Positions 18,663 through 27,359 of a stretch of 64,000 bases of DNA are shown here, one piece after another. The stretch spans positions 2,046,001 through 2,110,000 of the forward strand of contig NZ_CP169056.1 of assembly GCF_041890415.1 (NCBI RefSeq), given 5' to 3'. Positions within the stretch are counted from its first letter, which is position 1. Every line of letters begins with the position of its first letter. The stretch comes from Pseudoxanthomonas koreensis_A. Its GTDB lineage: Bacteria > Pseudomonadota > Gammaproteobacteria > Xanthomonadales > Xanthomonadaceae. A program made the translations under genes and the position numbers. The notes beneath the pieces are model-generated. The model saw only the letters and a program-made list of their open reading frames with translations, did not search any database and was not told the origin of the DNA.

Positions 18663-19237
18663 CCCGTCACCCCGGCGCCGGCACCGCCCGCCAGCAACCG
18701 CACGGTGTGGTGCAGGGGCAGGCCCATGACCCCGGAGTAGCTCCCGGCCAGGTGTTCGACGAACGCTTCGGCGCGGCCCTGGATCGCATAGGCGCCGGCC
18801 TTGCCCATGGCCTCGCCGGTGGCCACGTAGGCCTCGATCGCGGCGTCGGCCAGCGGCGCAAAACGCACTTCGGTCGCCGACAGGGCCTCGCGCTCGCCGG
18901 TTGCCTCCACCACCACCACCGCCGACAGCACGGTGTGGGTGCGGCCCGACAGGCGCCGGAGCATGGCTGCGGCGTCGGCCGCGTCGATCGGCTTGCCGAA
19001 CACTTCGTTGTCCAGCACCACTTCGGTATCGGCGCCCAGCACCTGCGCGCCAGGCTCGGCCGATACCGCGGCCCAGCCGGCGCGCGCCTTGTCGCGGGCC
19101 ACGCGGCGCACGTAGTCGGCCGCCCGCTCCCCTGGCGCCCGGATTTCCGGGACATCGACGTCGAGCAGGCGGTAGTCAAGGCCGAGGCGTTCAAGCAGCT
19201 CGGCGCGGCGCGGGGATCTGGAGGCCAGGTAAAGCAT
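18659..19237 (-). CDS. maf: Maf-family nucleoside triphosphate pyrophosphatase
   Basis: 192 residues from ATG 19237. Maf proteins hydrolyse non-canonical or modified nucleoside triphosphates (dTTP/UTP or m7GTP, depending on subgroup). The N-terminal SRSPRRAELL motif and the catalytic GADTEVVLDNEVFGKP segment are clear; AYAIQGRAEAFVEHLAGSYSG closes the domain. The presence of Gln in IQG together with the SPRR/R start favours the YhdE-like (dTTP/UTP) subgroup, but this is an inference from short motifs. Its stop overlaps the rng start by four bases. Confidence 0.95.
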   Translation of the reverse strand: MLYLASRSPRRAELLERLGLDYRLLDVDVPEIRAPGERAADYVRRVARDKARAGWAAVSAEPGAQVLGADTEVVLDNEVFGKPIDAADAAAMLRRLSGRTHTVLSAVVVVEATGEREALSATEVRFAPLADAAIEAYVATGEAMGKAGAYAIQGRAEAFVEHLAGSYSGVMGLPLHHTVRLLAGGAGAGVTG

Positions 19238-19390
19238 GGGGAAAGGATAACCTGCGACGGCCGGCTGAATGCCGGCCCCATCCGGTTCAATCCACCGGGC
19301 CCCCAACAGGCTCACCGCGCGTTCATCCCTGCAGACCGACGCTGCGCGCGTCCCGTGCCGGTCGCACCGTACCCCAAGGAGAACAATCCC

Positions 19391-20107
19391 ATGCGCACGC
19401 CCCTCGCCACCCTGCTCGCCCTCCTGGCCCTGTCCAGCCCCGCGGTTGTCCATGCCCAGGCACCGGCCGCACTGCCGACGGACGCCACGCTGCTGTCCGT
19501 CTCCACCCAGGCGCAAGCCAGCCGCGCCCCGGATATCGCCACCCTGTCGGCCGGTGTGGTCACCCAGGCCGCCGACGGCAACAGCGCCATGCGCCAGAAC
19601 GCGGAGCTGATGAACAAGGTCCTGGCGGCGGTGAAGGCCGCCGGCGTGGCCCAGCGCGACGTCCAGACCAGCGGCATCAACCTGCACCCGCAGTACCACT
19701 ACCAGGAGAACCAGCCGCCGCGCATCACCGGGTACCAGGCCAGCAATACCCTCAGCCTGAAGCTGCGTGACGTGGCCGGGATGGGCAAGGTGCTCGACGC
19801 GCTGGTGGCCAGCGGAGCCAACCAGATCAACGGCCCCAGTTTCGGCATCGACGACCCCGAGCCCCTGTACGACCAGGCGCGGATCGAAGCCCTGAAGCTG
19901 GCCCGGGCGCGCGCGGAAACCTACGCCAAGGCGCTGGACCTGCGCGTGCGCCGGGTGGTCAGCGTCAACGAGGGTGGCGGCTCGATGCCGGGGCCGATGC
20001 CGATGATGGCCCGGGCCAAGGCCGAAGCATTCGACAGCACCCCGGTGGCTGCCGGCGAGAGCAGTGTCTCGGTGCAGTTGGAGGTGGTGTTCGAACTGGG
20101 GCGGTAG
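19391..20107 (+). CDS. SIMPL-domain (DUF541) periplasmic protein
   Basis: 238 residues from ATG 19391, after AAGGAG at good distance. The signal peptide ends at about AVVHAQA. The rest is a SIMPL/DUF541 domain (E. coli YggE type) with SVSTQAQASRAPDIATLSAG at the start and YDQARIEALKLARARAETYAK in the middle. YggE-type proteins are linked to oxidative stress and form oligomeric periplasmic or membrane-associated assemblies, with no known catalysis. It is divergent from maf, with 153 bases between, and stands alone, with a repeat-rich 428-base region after it. Confidence 0.9.
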   Translation: MRTPLATLLALLALSSPAVVHAQAPAALPTDATLLSVSTQAQASRAPDIATLSAGVVTQAADGNSAMRQNAELMNKVLAAVKAAGVAQRDVQTSGINLHPQYHYQENQPPRITGYQASNTLSLKLRDVAGMGKVLDALVASGANQINGPSFGIDDPEPLYDQARIEALKLARARAETYAKALDLRVRRVVSVNEGGGSMPGPMPMMARAKAEAFDSTPVAAGESSVSVQLEVVFELGR

Positions 20108-20478
20108 GCACGCCCCAGGCTCAGGCGACCCCGGGCACCCGCGGCACATGCGGGGGTGGTGCGGCGGGAAGCCATGGTCGCGGCGGTGCGGTGCGATGCC
20201 TGCTGCCGCTCATGTCCCCCGGCTGCGGCCTGCGGCCGCAGCCTCCTCCTTGACTTCCCGTCAGCAGGCATCGCACCACACCGTGTCACGCTCATCGGCC
20301 GCCGCATGTAGGAGCCGGCCTTGCCGGCGACCAGCCTGCATGCCCAGGGTTGCGATCGCCGGCAAGGCCGACCCCTGCAAAGGAGTCGCGCCCTGAGGCC
20401 GCGCCTGCAACGGCGCATCCATGCGCCGAAGCGCCGCGGCACTGCATCCGCACCCTCCCTTCGGTTGGGAGAAGAACC
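20108..20478. repeat. Intergenic region with a 22-bp inverted repeat and a GTAG palindrome
   Basis: No gene is seen in 20108-20535. Arms of 22 bases at 20184-20205 and 20262-20283 are inverted copies with one mismatch; the 56-base interior holds another perfect palindrome, GGCTGCGGCC-TGC-GGCCGCAGCC (20221-20243). Folded, this gives a long cruciform-like hairpin. A GTAG unit begins at 20308, with a degenerate inverted partner ending near 20380. The terminator of the Oar-like receptor gene closes the region. Confidence 0.85.
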
Positions 20479-20508
20479 AAAAAAAGCCGCCGGCATGAAG
20501 CCGGCGGC
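20479..20508 (-). terminator. Rho-independent terminator of the Oar-like receptor gene
   Basis: A 9-bp perfect stem GCCGCCGGC / GCCGGCGGC (20486-20494 and 20500-20508) with a 5-base loop. On the minus strand it is followed by seven T (complement of 20479-20485). It lies 28 bases past the stop codon of the gene ending at 20536. Confidence 0.9.
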
Positions 20509-20535
20509 AATCTGTAGCAGTAACGGTGCGCGGGA

Positions 20536-23500
20536 TCAGAAGTCGTAACGCGTGGTCACCCTGATCGTACGCGGCTGCGAGAACAGCAGTTCCTGACCGA
20601 AACGCTGGTCCGGAGTCACGCGGTTCTCCGAGTACTTGCCGTACCACACGCCCGACACCTGGCGATTCAGCGCGTTCAACACGTCAAGCTGGAAGGTCAG
20701 CTTGTTGTTGGCCCAGTTCGGAACATAGGCCACGTTGAGGTTGAGCTGGAACGTCCAGGGGTTGTTGCCGGCCGAGCCACGCGACGCGAACCGATAGTCG
20801 GCCGACGGCGCGACATAGCCAGGCGCACCCGGAGGCGTACCCGTACCAGCCAGGCCGCAGAAGTAGTAATACGAGCCGTTGTACAGGCCTGCATCCGCGG
20901 TCGGGTAGTAACTGGTGCAGGAACGCGGGCGGCCGGACGCCATGATCAGGCTGGCACCGGTACGCCACTCAGGCGACCACTCGTAGTAACCGAACGCCTT
21001 CAGCTGGTGCTTGCGGTGGTTCGGCAGCGGACCGTTGGCACCGACCATGAGCTGCGGCAGATCCCAGTCCTGGGTCACCGACACGTCTTCCTGACCGCCA
21101 GCACCGGTATCCAGATCGGAAGCCAGCTGACCCTCGGTGTTGCCGTAGTTGCGCGAGAAGGTGTACTCGACCTTGCCGTAGAAATTGTTGGCGAAGGCGC
21201 GCTCGAGGAACAGGTCCACGGCATAGTAACGACGCTTCAGCTGCGGCAGGTCCAGCTGCTGGGCACTGTAGTGCACCTGCTGGAAGCCGCCATCGGCCTG
21301 CTCTTCCCAGAACGTGTTGCCCACGCCCGGATTGAAGATGAAGCAGCCACCACTCAGCGCCGGAGTACAGGTATCGTCGATGGCGCTCTTCAGGTCACGA
21401 TAGGTCAGCTTCGCACCCCAGGCCAGGTTGTTGCCCAGGTCCTGCTCCATACCGACGATGAACTCGTCCTGGAAATGGGACTTGAGGTTGACGGCCGCCA
21501 CGGTGCGCGGATCCGGCGAGTTGCCGCATTCCAGGTTCGGTGCCATGACGGTCGAACTGCCCGGGCACAGGTAGCCCACGTCCGTCACCGGCACATTCGT
21601 CAGGCCCGTCGGGTTGCCGCTTGCGTCCACACCGGTGTAGGTGAAGTACTCAAGGGTGTACAGCGAGCCGGACGCCGCACGCACGGCCACGTTGTTGGGC
21701 AGCGCCAGGTGATAGCGACCGGCGTTGGCAAACAGCTTCAGGGTGGAATCCCCGAACACGTCCCAAGAGGCGCCGATGCGCGGTGCCCACTGGTTGCGCT
21801 GGCTCACGTACTTCTCGCCACCGCCAGTGAAATTGCTGAACTGCTCGTTGCGCAGGCCGAGTGACAGCAGGAAATTGTCGGTGACCTGCCAGCGATCCTC
21901 GATGTACTGCGCCTGCTGCTCGGTCCTGACCGTCGCGATCTGGGTGTAGTACTGGCGACGGACGTAGTAGCCATCCGGGCCGAACCCGCCGGCGGATGCA
22001 GGCGAGCCGATGCCATGCGACCCGTCAATCGGTGCGGTCGGATTGTCGGTGCGGGAGTACACCCACACGAAGCCACCGCCGTACTCGCTGCCGGTGAAGG
22101 ACTCGGCGTCCATGGAGTCATAGCCGATGCGGATGTCGTGGTTGCCGATGCGGTAGCCGACGTCCAGTCGCCAGCCTTCGGTTTCGTCGTAGGCACCCGG
22201 AATGCCGACACTCGCGGCGGTCCAGCAGCCCGAATAGTTGGCGACAGGAATCGACGGATGTCGTGATGCGGCACTGGAGGAGGTGCGCGGGCAACTCGGG
22301 TCGTAACCCCACGGGTCTTCCGAATGCTCGATCTTCTGCTGGCCGTACAGTGCCGAGACCGTCAGGTTGTCGGTCAGGTAGCCGGTGTACTTGCCGATGT
22401 ACAGCTTCGCGTCATCCTTGTTCTTGGTGCCGGCGTTCTGCACGGTGCCCGGCGTGAACGTCGCGTAGTCGTACGTGTAACCGACCGACTCGTACTCGGT
22501 GACATCGGACACGCCGGTGAACTCGAGCAGGTGGTTGTCGGTGATGTACCAGTCGATCTTCGCGGCCCAGCGCGGGAAATCCCACTGGTAGTCGCGATAG
22601 GCGTCCGGCGTGGTCGCACCCGCCTGGCTGGTACTGGCCACGCCCGAACCATCACGACGGCTCTGCTCCGCATCGGCGTAGATGAACAGGCGGTCCTTGA
22701 TGATCGGGCCGCCGACGTAGATACCGGTGGTCTGTTCCCAGTACTGGTTCTTGTTGCGGTACTGATAGAGCGTTCCGTCGGTTCGCTTGGCCGGATTCGG
22801 ATGGTCGGGACCATGCATGCCGGTATCCGGGAAGTACGTGTTGCGCGGGCTTGCGCGCAGGGATTCCGGACTCCAGATGGAGTAGATGCCACCCTTCCAC
22901 TCGTTCGTACCGCGCTTGGTGACGATATTGATCACGCCGCCCGTCGAACGACCGAACTCGGCGCCGTAGCCGCCCGTGAGGACCTGCTGCTGCGAAATCG
23001 CATCGAACGGGAGGGTGGTGAAGCCGAGCGAGGTGAGCGGATTGGTGACCGCGTAACCGTTGATGTAGTACGCGTTCTCGGACGAAGCCGCACCGCCGAA
23101 GCTCGGAATAGTGCTGCCACTGTCACTGAGGTAGCTGTCGCTGCGCACGACGCTGGGTGCCAGCAGCGCCACACTCGCCACGTCACGGCCGACCGAGATC
23201 TTGCTCAGCTGCTCGGCGGTGAAGACGGTGCGCGTGTCGACCTGGGAGACGTCGAGCGCCGGAACGGTGGTGCCCAGCACTTCAACGCGGTTGAGGTTCT
23301 GGATGTCACCGTGGAAGGAGACCTCGGTACCACCGGCGATGGTGACCAGGATGTTCTCGCGCGTGCTGACGGTTTGGCCATCCTTCTGGAGCGTCACCCG
23401 GTAATTGCCGTTGGGCAGGTCCGACGCCCGGTAACGACCCGCCGAGTCCACACCAAGGGTGCGGCTCTGGCCGGTATCCATGTTCTGGACGACTACCGTG

Positions 23501-23640
23501 GTGCCCGTTTCAGACGGCACGACACCGAAGATGCTGCCGGTCACGTTGGACTGGGCCTGGACGCCACCGGCGAAGCACATACCCAGTGCCACACCCAGCG
23601 CGGTTCGCTTCAGGACTCTCCTCCGCATTTCACTCTTCAT
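20536..23640 (-). CDS. TonB-dependent receptor, Oar-like
   Basis: 1034 residues from ATG 23640, with GGAGAG upstream. A signal peptide ending near GGVQAQ is followed by a carboxypeptidase-regulatory-like beta domain (about 30-110), a plug domain (about 115-260, with AYYINGYAVTNPL and GYGAEFGRSTGGVINIVTKRG) and a large beta-barrel ending in aromatic TTRYDF, as expected for outer-membrane insertion. This layout matches Oar of Myxococcus and the many Oar-like receptors of Xanthomonadaceae; the ligand is unknown, with peptides or complex carbohydrates as possibilities. It lies alone between rlmH and a repeat region with its own terminator. It has lower GC and more Asn/Tyr/Thr than its neighbours, as is usual for outer-membrane barrels. 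Confidence 0.92.
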   Translation of the reverse strand: MKSEMRRRVLKRTALGVALGMCFAGGVQAQSNVTGSIFGVVPSETGTTVVVQNMDTGQSRTLGVDSAGRYRASDLPNGNYRVTLQKDGQTVSTRENILVTIAGGTEVSFHGDIQNLNRVEVLGTTVPALDVSQVDTRTVFTAEQLSKISVGRDVASVALLAPSVVRSDSYLSDSGSTIPSFGGAASSENAYYINGYAVTNPLTSLGFTTLPFDAISQQQVLTGGYGAEFGRSTGGVINIVTKRGTNEWKGGIYSIWSPESLRASPRNTYFPDTGMHGPDHPNPAKRTDGTLYQYRNKNQYWEQTTGIYVGGPIIKDRLFIYADAEQSRRDGSGVASTSQAGATTPDAYRDYQWDFPRWAAKIDWYITDNHLLEFTGVSDVTEYESVGYTYDYATFTPGTVQNAGTKNKDDAKLYIGKYTGYLTDNLTVSALYGQQKIEHSEDPWGYDPSCPRTSSSAASRHPSIPVANYSGCWTAASVGIPGAYDETEGWRLDVGYRIGNHDIRIGYDSMDAESFTGSEYGGGFVWVYSRTDNPTAPIDGSHGIGSPASAGGFGPDGYYVRRQYYTQIATVRTEQQAQYIEDRWQVTDNFLLSLGLRNEQFSNFTGGGEKYVSQRNQWAPRIGASWDVFGDSTLKLFANAGRYHLALPNNVAVRAASGSLYTLEYFTYTGVDASGNPTGLTNVPVTDVGYLCPGSSTVMAPNLECGNSPDPRTVAAVNLKSHFQDEFIVGMEQDLGNNLAWGAKLTYRDLKSAIDDTCTPALSGGCFIFNPGVGNTFWEEQADGGFQQVHYSAQQLDLPQLKRRYYAVDLFLERAFANNFYGKVEYTFSRNYGNTEGQLASDLDTGAGGQEDVSVTQDWDLPQLMVGANGPLPNHRKHQLKAFGYYEWSPEWRTGASLIMASGRPRSCTSYYPTADAGLYNGSYYYFCGLAGTGTPPGAPGYVAPSADYRFASRGSAGNNPWTFQLNLNVAYVPNWANNKLTFQLDVLNALNRQVSGVWYGKYSENRVTPDQRFGQELLFSQPRTIRVTTRYDF

Positions 23641-23925
23641 AGTTTGTGCTCTCCGTTGTGGCCGCCATGGCCGTCGTCGTCGTAGGCCTGCCCGGTGTCG
23701 AAAGACAGGGTGCCGAATAGCAGGGTGTCGAGAGGCTACACCCTTTCATGTGAAAATTAAAGTTTCGTTAGACCTGGTGCCCAAGTGGGTTACGCCTGCC
23801 AGGCAGGGATCGGTAATGTGTCCCAGCACACGGTTCATACCACAGGGTATGGAGGAACAGTAGCGTCACGCAGCCACTTCTTGAGCCAGGTCAACATCTG
23901 GCGCGCATCCTGGGCCGTATGGCGT

Positions 23926-24396
23926 CTAGCCCCGGTGATACGGGTGGTTGGCCAGCAGCGCGGCGGCCCGGTAGAGCTGCTCGGCCACCACCAGGCGCAC
24001 CAGCATGTGCGGCAGGGTCAACGGACCCAACGACCAGGACTCGGTTGCGGCGGCCAGGACGTCGGGGGCGTGGCCCTCGGGTCCGCCGATCAGGAAGGCC
24101 AGGTCGCGGCCCTGCCCGCGCCAGTGCTCCATCCGCTGCGCCAGTTGTTCGGACGTCCAGGCCTTGCCGGGAACATCCAGGGCCACGACGTGCGCATTCT
24201 TCGGCAGCGCCGCCAGCACCCGCCGGCCTTCGTCGGCAATCGCGCGCACGGGGTCGCGGCCCTTGCCGCGCAGGCCGGGCTCCACCTCCACCAGTTCCAG
24301 GGGCAACCAGTGCGAGAGCCGTTTTCGGTACTCGACGAAACCTTCGGCGACCCACGGCGGGGCGCGCTCGCCGGTGGCGATCAGACGTGCCTTCAT
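23926..24396 (-). CDS. rlmH: 23S rRNA (pseudouridine1915-N3)-methyltransferase
   Basis: 156 residues from ATG 24396, the normal length. RlmH is a small SPOUT methyltransferase that methylates pseudouridine 1915 in helix 69 of 23S rRNA on the 70S ribosome. The S-adenosylmethionine-binding knot is seen in ALDVPGKAWTSEQLA and FLIGGPEGHAPDV, and the C-terminal LTLPHMLVRLVVAEQLYRA is conserved to the final HPYHRG. Its common neighbour rsfS is not upstream; a GH43 gene is there instead on the other strand. Confidence 0.97.
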   Translation of the reverse strand: MKARLIATGERAPPWVAEGFVEYRKRLSHWLPLELVEVEPGLRGKGRDPVRAIADEGRRVLAALPKNAHVVALDVPGKAWTSEQLAQRMEHWRGQGRDLAFLIGGPEGHAPDVLAAATESWSLGPLTLPHMLVRLVVAEQLYRAAALLANHPYHRG

Positions 24397-24535
24397 CGGG
24401 ACATGATAGCGGCGACGTGCCGCGTGCCCCCGACGCCAGCTATTCCCGCGCAGAAGCCCTGCCATGCCCCGTATCCGGGCTGCTACGGTCGCCTGCGTCG
24501 CGGCCTGCGCCGCATCCGACGCGAGAAGTCACCCG

Positions 24536-26245
24536 ATGGGCCTGTTCCGCATCACCTGTGCCCTCCTGCTGGCCGCCGTGGCCGGCTCGCCCCCCGCGCA
24601 CGCCGCCCCGGGCGCGGACCTGGAAGCGGCCTTCGACTGGTTCCACTACCAGGGCAGCGACCCGGCCGATGCCGTGCATGCCCCGGCGCCGGGCCAGTTC
24701 CGCAATCCGGTGCTGAAAGGCTTCCATCCGGACCCTAGCGTGGTGCGGGTGGGCGATGACTTCTACATGGTCACCTCGACCTTCGGCTGGTTCCCGGGCA
24801 TCCCCGTTTTCCACAGCATCGACCTGGTGAACTGGACCCAGATCGGCAACGCCATCGATCGGCCCGACCAGTTGGACTTCGGCAGCCACGACCTGGTCAA
24901 CGGGGTGTTCGCGCCGGCGATCGAATACCACGATGGCCGCTTCTGGATTGCCAATACCTGTTTCCCGGCCTGCGGCGGCAACTTCATCATCACCGCCACC
25001 GACCCGGCCGGGCCGTGGTCGGACCCGGTCTGGCTGCCGGACCTGGCCGGCGGCATCGATCCGTCGCTGTTCTTCGACGACGACGGCCGCGCCTGGATCG
25101 TCAACAACGACGTGCCCGACGGGCCGCTGCGCTACGAGGGCCACCGCGCCATCTGGCTGCAGCAGTTCGATCCCGCCAGCATGCGCACGATCGGCCCGCG
25201 CAGCGTGCTGCTGGATGGTGGGGTGGTGCCGGAGGAGCGGCCCGAATACGTGGAAGGCCCGCACCTGTTGAAGAAGGACGGCTGGTACTACCTGATTGCC
25301 GCCGAGGGCGGCACCGGCGAAGGCCACCGCCAGGTGGTGCTGCGCAGCCGCACGGTCACCGGGCCGTACACGCCGTGGTCCGCCAATCCCATCCTCACCC
25401 AGAACGACCTGCCGCGTGAGCGTCCCTTCCCCATCACCTCGGCCGGGCATGCCGATCTGGTGGACACGCCCGACGGCCAGTGGTGGGCGCTGTTCCTGGG
25501 CAACCGCCCGTACCCGCCGCTGAGCGGCCATTTCGTCAACACCGGGCGCGAGACCTTCCTGCTGCCGGTGCAGTGGGAGGATGGCTGGCCGCGCATCACC
25601 ACGCCGGCACAGGTGATTGCCTACGTGCTCGATGCGCCGGACCTGCCCGCCGGCAGCGCCGCGTTGCCGACGTCCGGCGGGTTCGCCATCGAGGACGATT
25701 TCGATGGCACGCGCCTGCCGTTGCACTGGATGACGGTACGCAATCCGCGCCAGGCGTGGTATCGGCTGGAGGGCGGCGCGCTGCACCTGCGCGCGCGCGC
25801 CGTGCAACTGGGCGAGCGTGCGAATCCCTCGTTCCTGGCGCGCCGGCAACAGCACCAGGACGCCGACGCCAGCACCTCGCTGCGCTTCGTGCCACGACGC
25901 GACGGCGACATCGCCGGCCTGGCAGCGTTCCAGAACGAGGATGCCTGGTACCTGCTGGCGGTGACGCGCGAACGCGGGCAGCCGGTGGTGGCCCTGTTCC
26001 GGCGCGACCGGCGCGATGCGGCGCCGGGTGGCGAACGCCTGCTGGCCGCGCCGCTGGCAACCACCGATGCGCCGGTGCAGTTGCGCATCCGCGCACGCGG
26101 CGCGGCGTACGACTTCGAATACGCGACCGTGCCCGGGCAGTGGCACACGCTGGCCGAAGGGCTGGACGGCACCCTGCTGAGCACGGCCAGGGCCGGCGGC
26201 TTCACCGGTGCGGTATTCGGCGTGTACGCGGCGCGCGCGCCCTGA
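24536..26245 (+). CDS. Secreted glycoside hydrolase family 43 (beta-xylosidase/arabinofuranosidase type)
   Basis: 569 residues from ATG 24536 (MGLFRITCALLLAAVAG), which gives a normal signal peptide ending near AHA; a start 24 codons upstream would bury it. The N-terminal five-bladed propeller shows the three acidic residues of GH43: base Asp in FHPDPSV (about 66), second Asp in GGIDPSLFFDDDG (about 174), and acid Glu in EYVEGPHLL (about 239). The C-terminal 200 residues form a beta-sandwich like that of GH43 beta-xylosidases (DUF1349-like). Likely substrates are xylo- or arabino-oligosaccharides. It lies apart from the arabinose island, between rlmH and ispD, convergent with ispD. Confidence 0.9.
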   Translation: MGLFRITCALLLAAVAGSPPAHAAPGADLEAAFDWFHYQGSDPADAVHAPAPGQFRNPVLKGFHPDPSVVRVGDDFYMVTSTFGWFPGIPVFHSIDLVNWTQIGNAIDRPDQLDFGSHDLVNGVFAPAIEYHDGRFWIANTCFPACGGNFIITATDPAGPWSDPVWLPDLAGGIDPSLFFDDDGRAWIVNNDVPDGPLRYEGHRAIWLQQFDPASMRTIGPRSVLLDGGVVPEERPEYVEGPHLLKKDGWYYLIAAEGGTGEGHRQVVLRSRTVTGPYTPWSANPILTQNDLPRERPFPITSAGHADLVDTPDGQWWALFLGNRPYPPLSGHFVNTGRETFLLPVQWEDGWPRITTPAQVIAYVLDAPDLPAGSAALPTSGGFAIEDDFDGTRLPLHWMTVRNPRQAWYRLEGGALHLRARAVQLGERANPSFLARRQQHQDADASTSLRFVPRRDGDIAGLAAFQNEDAWYLLAVTRERGQPVVALFRRDRRDAAPGGERLLAAPLATTDAPVQLRIRARGAAYDFEYATVPGQWHTLAEGLDGTLLSTARAGGFTGAVFGVYAARAP

Positions 26246-26287
26246 GGCGCGGGGAGGCGATCCGCCTTCGCAGGCACGGCCATGCAC

Positions 26288-26320
26288 GCCGGCAAGCGGT
26301 CGCGCCGAAGCTGCTTCTAC
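26288..26320 (-). repeat. Degenerate GTAG palindrome that supplies the ispD stop codon
   Basis: On the minus strand GTAGAAGCAGCTTCGGCGCG begins at 26320 and continues to GCCGGC at 26288. It resembles the GTAG-headed repeats elsewhere in the window, but with a GCAGCTTCGGC core. The TAG of its head (26317-26319) is the ispD stop codon. Confidence 0.5.
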
Positions 26321-27021
26321 GGGTGCTCCCCGCCCCGGCGCGCAAGCTCGAACTCGAACCGGGCCAGGTCGGCGGCGGTGGTGACCTTGAAGTTGTCCTC
26401 GCGGCCTTCCACCAGCAACGGGCGCAGGCCCTGGTGTTCCAGCGCCATGGCCTCGTCGGTCACTTCGATCCCGGCCGCCGCCGCCGCCTGCAGGGCGCGC
26501 GTGAGCTGCAGGCGCCGGAACAGCTGAGGGGTCAGTGCGCGCCACAGGCGCTGGCGCGGCTCGGTGGCATCGATGCCGCCATCGTCGCCGGCACGCTTGA
26601 GTGTGTCGCGCACAGGCGCGGCCAGGATCGCGCCGACCGGGTCGGCGCGCCCACGCTCGAGCAACTGCTCCAGGTCGCCGGCCGCCAGGTTCGGCCGTGC
26701 CGCATCGTGGACCAGCACGAAATCGTCGCCGCGCACCGCATCGGGCAGCGCGGCCAGCGCGGCCAGCACCGAGGCCGCGCGGCTGTCGCCGCCGGTGCAG
26801 GTCAGCAGCGGCTTGCCGGCATGCTCGTGCCAGCCCGGCCACCAGGGATCGTCCGCGGCCAGGGCCAGCACCGCGCCGGCCACCGCCGGGTGCGCCAGCA
26901 GCGCGTCCAGGGTGTGGGCCAGGACCGGCTGGCCGGCGACATCGAGATACTGCTTGGGCACCTCTCCGCCGAAGCGGGTACCGCGCCCGGCGGCAGGCAC
27001 CACGGCCCAGACCTGGGGCAT
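26317..27021 (-). CDS. ispD: 2-C-methyl-D-erythritol 4-phosphate cytidylyltransferase
   Basis: 234 residues from ATG 27021. IspD joins CTP and methylerythritol 4-phosphate in the MEP isoprenoid pathway. The nucleotide-binding VPAAGRGTRFGGEVPKQYL, the VLVHDAARP motif and the C-terminal TDEAMALEHQG and VEGREDNFKVTTAADLARFE segments are all present. The start overlaps the ftsB stop as ATGA. ispF, which normally follows, is missing; the gene ends at a GTAG-type repeat and faces a convergent GH43 gene. Confidence 0.97.
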   Translation of the reverse strand: MPQVWAVVPAAGRGTRFGGEVPKQYLDVAGQPVLAHTLDALLAHPAVAGAVLALAADDPWWPGWHEHAGKPLLTCTGGDSRAASVLAALAALPDAVRGDDFVLVHDAARPNLAAGDLEQLLERGRADPVGAILAAPVRDTLKRAGDDGGIDATEPRQRLWRALTPQLFRRLQLTRALQAAAAAGIEVTDEAMALEHQGLRPLLVEGREDNFKVTTAADLARFEFELARRGGEHP

Positions 27022-27347
27022 CAGTCCTCCTCCACCGGGGCAGGCGGTGCCGGGCTGGGCACCGTGGGATCCTCGACCACCCGGTAGAACACTTCGCCGG
27101 GCTTGATCATGCCCAGCTCACTGCGCGCGCGCTCCTCGACCGCGGCCACGCCTTCCTTGAGGTCGCGCACTTCGGCGGCCAGGGCCAGGTTGCGCTCCTC
27201 CAGGCCCTGGTTCTCGCGGCGTTGGGCATCCACCTGGGACGCCAGCGCGGTCACCTCGCCTGCGCTTCCGGCGCCGAACCAGAGCCGGTACTGCAGCCAT
27301 CCCAGCAGCAGCACCAGCCCCAGCAGCACCCAGCGCAGGATGCGCAT
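27021..27347 (-). CDS. ftsB: Cell division protein FtsB
   Basis: 108 residues. A single transmembrane helix (about 4-20, LRWVLLGLVLLLGWLQYRLW) is followed by a coiled coil (about 30-75) and the conserved EERARSELGMIKPGEVFYRV. FtsB joins FtsL and FtsQ in the divisome and activates septal peptidoglycan synthesis. A Pro-rich acidic tail follows. It begins 12 bases after eno and overlaps ispD by four bases, the usual eno-ftsB-ispD operon. Confidence 0.95.
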   Translation of the reverse strand: MRILRWVLLGLVLLLGWLQYRLWFGAGSAGEVTALASQVDAQRRENQGLEERNLALAAEVRDLKEGVAAVEERARSELGMIKPGEVFYRVVEDPTVPSPAPPAPVEED

Positions 27348-27359
27348 GGCGTCTTCGCG

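Noticed and set aside
24464..24535. Upstream start for the first GH43
   Set aside because: It would place 24 residues before a normal signal peptide and would overlap the rlmH promoter region.
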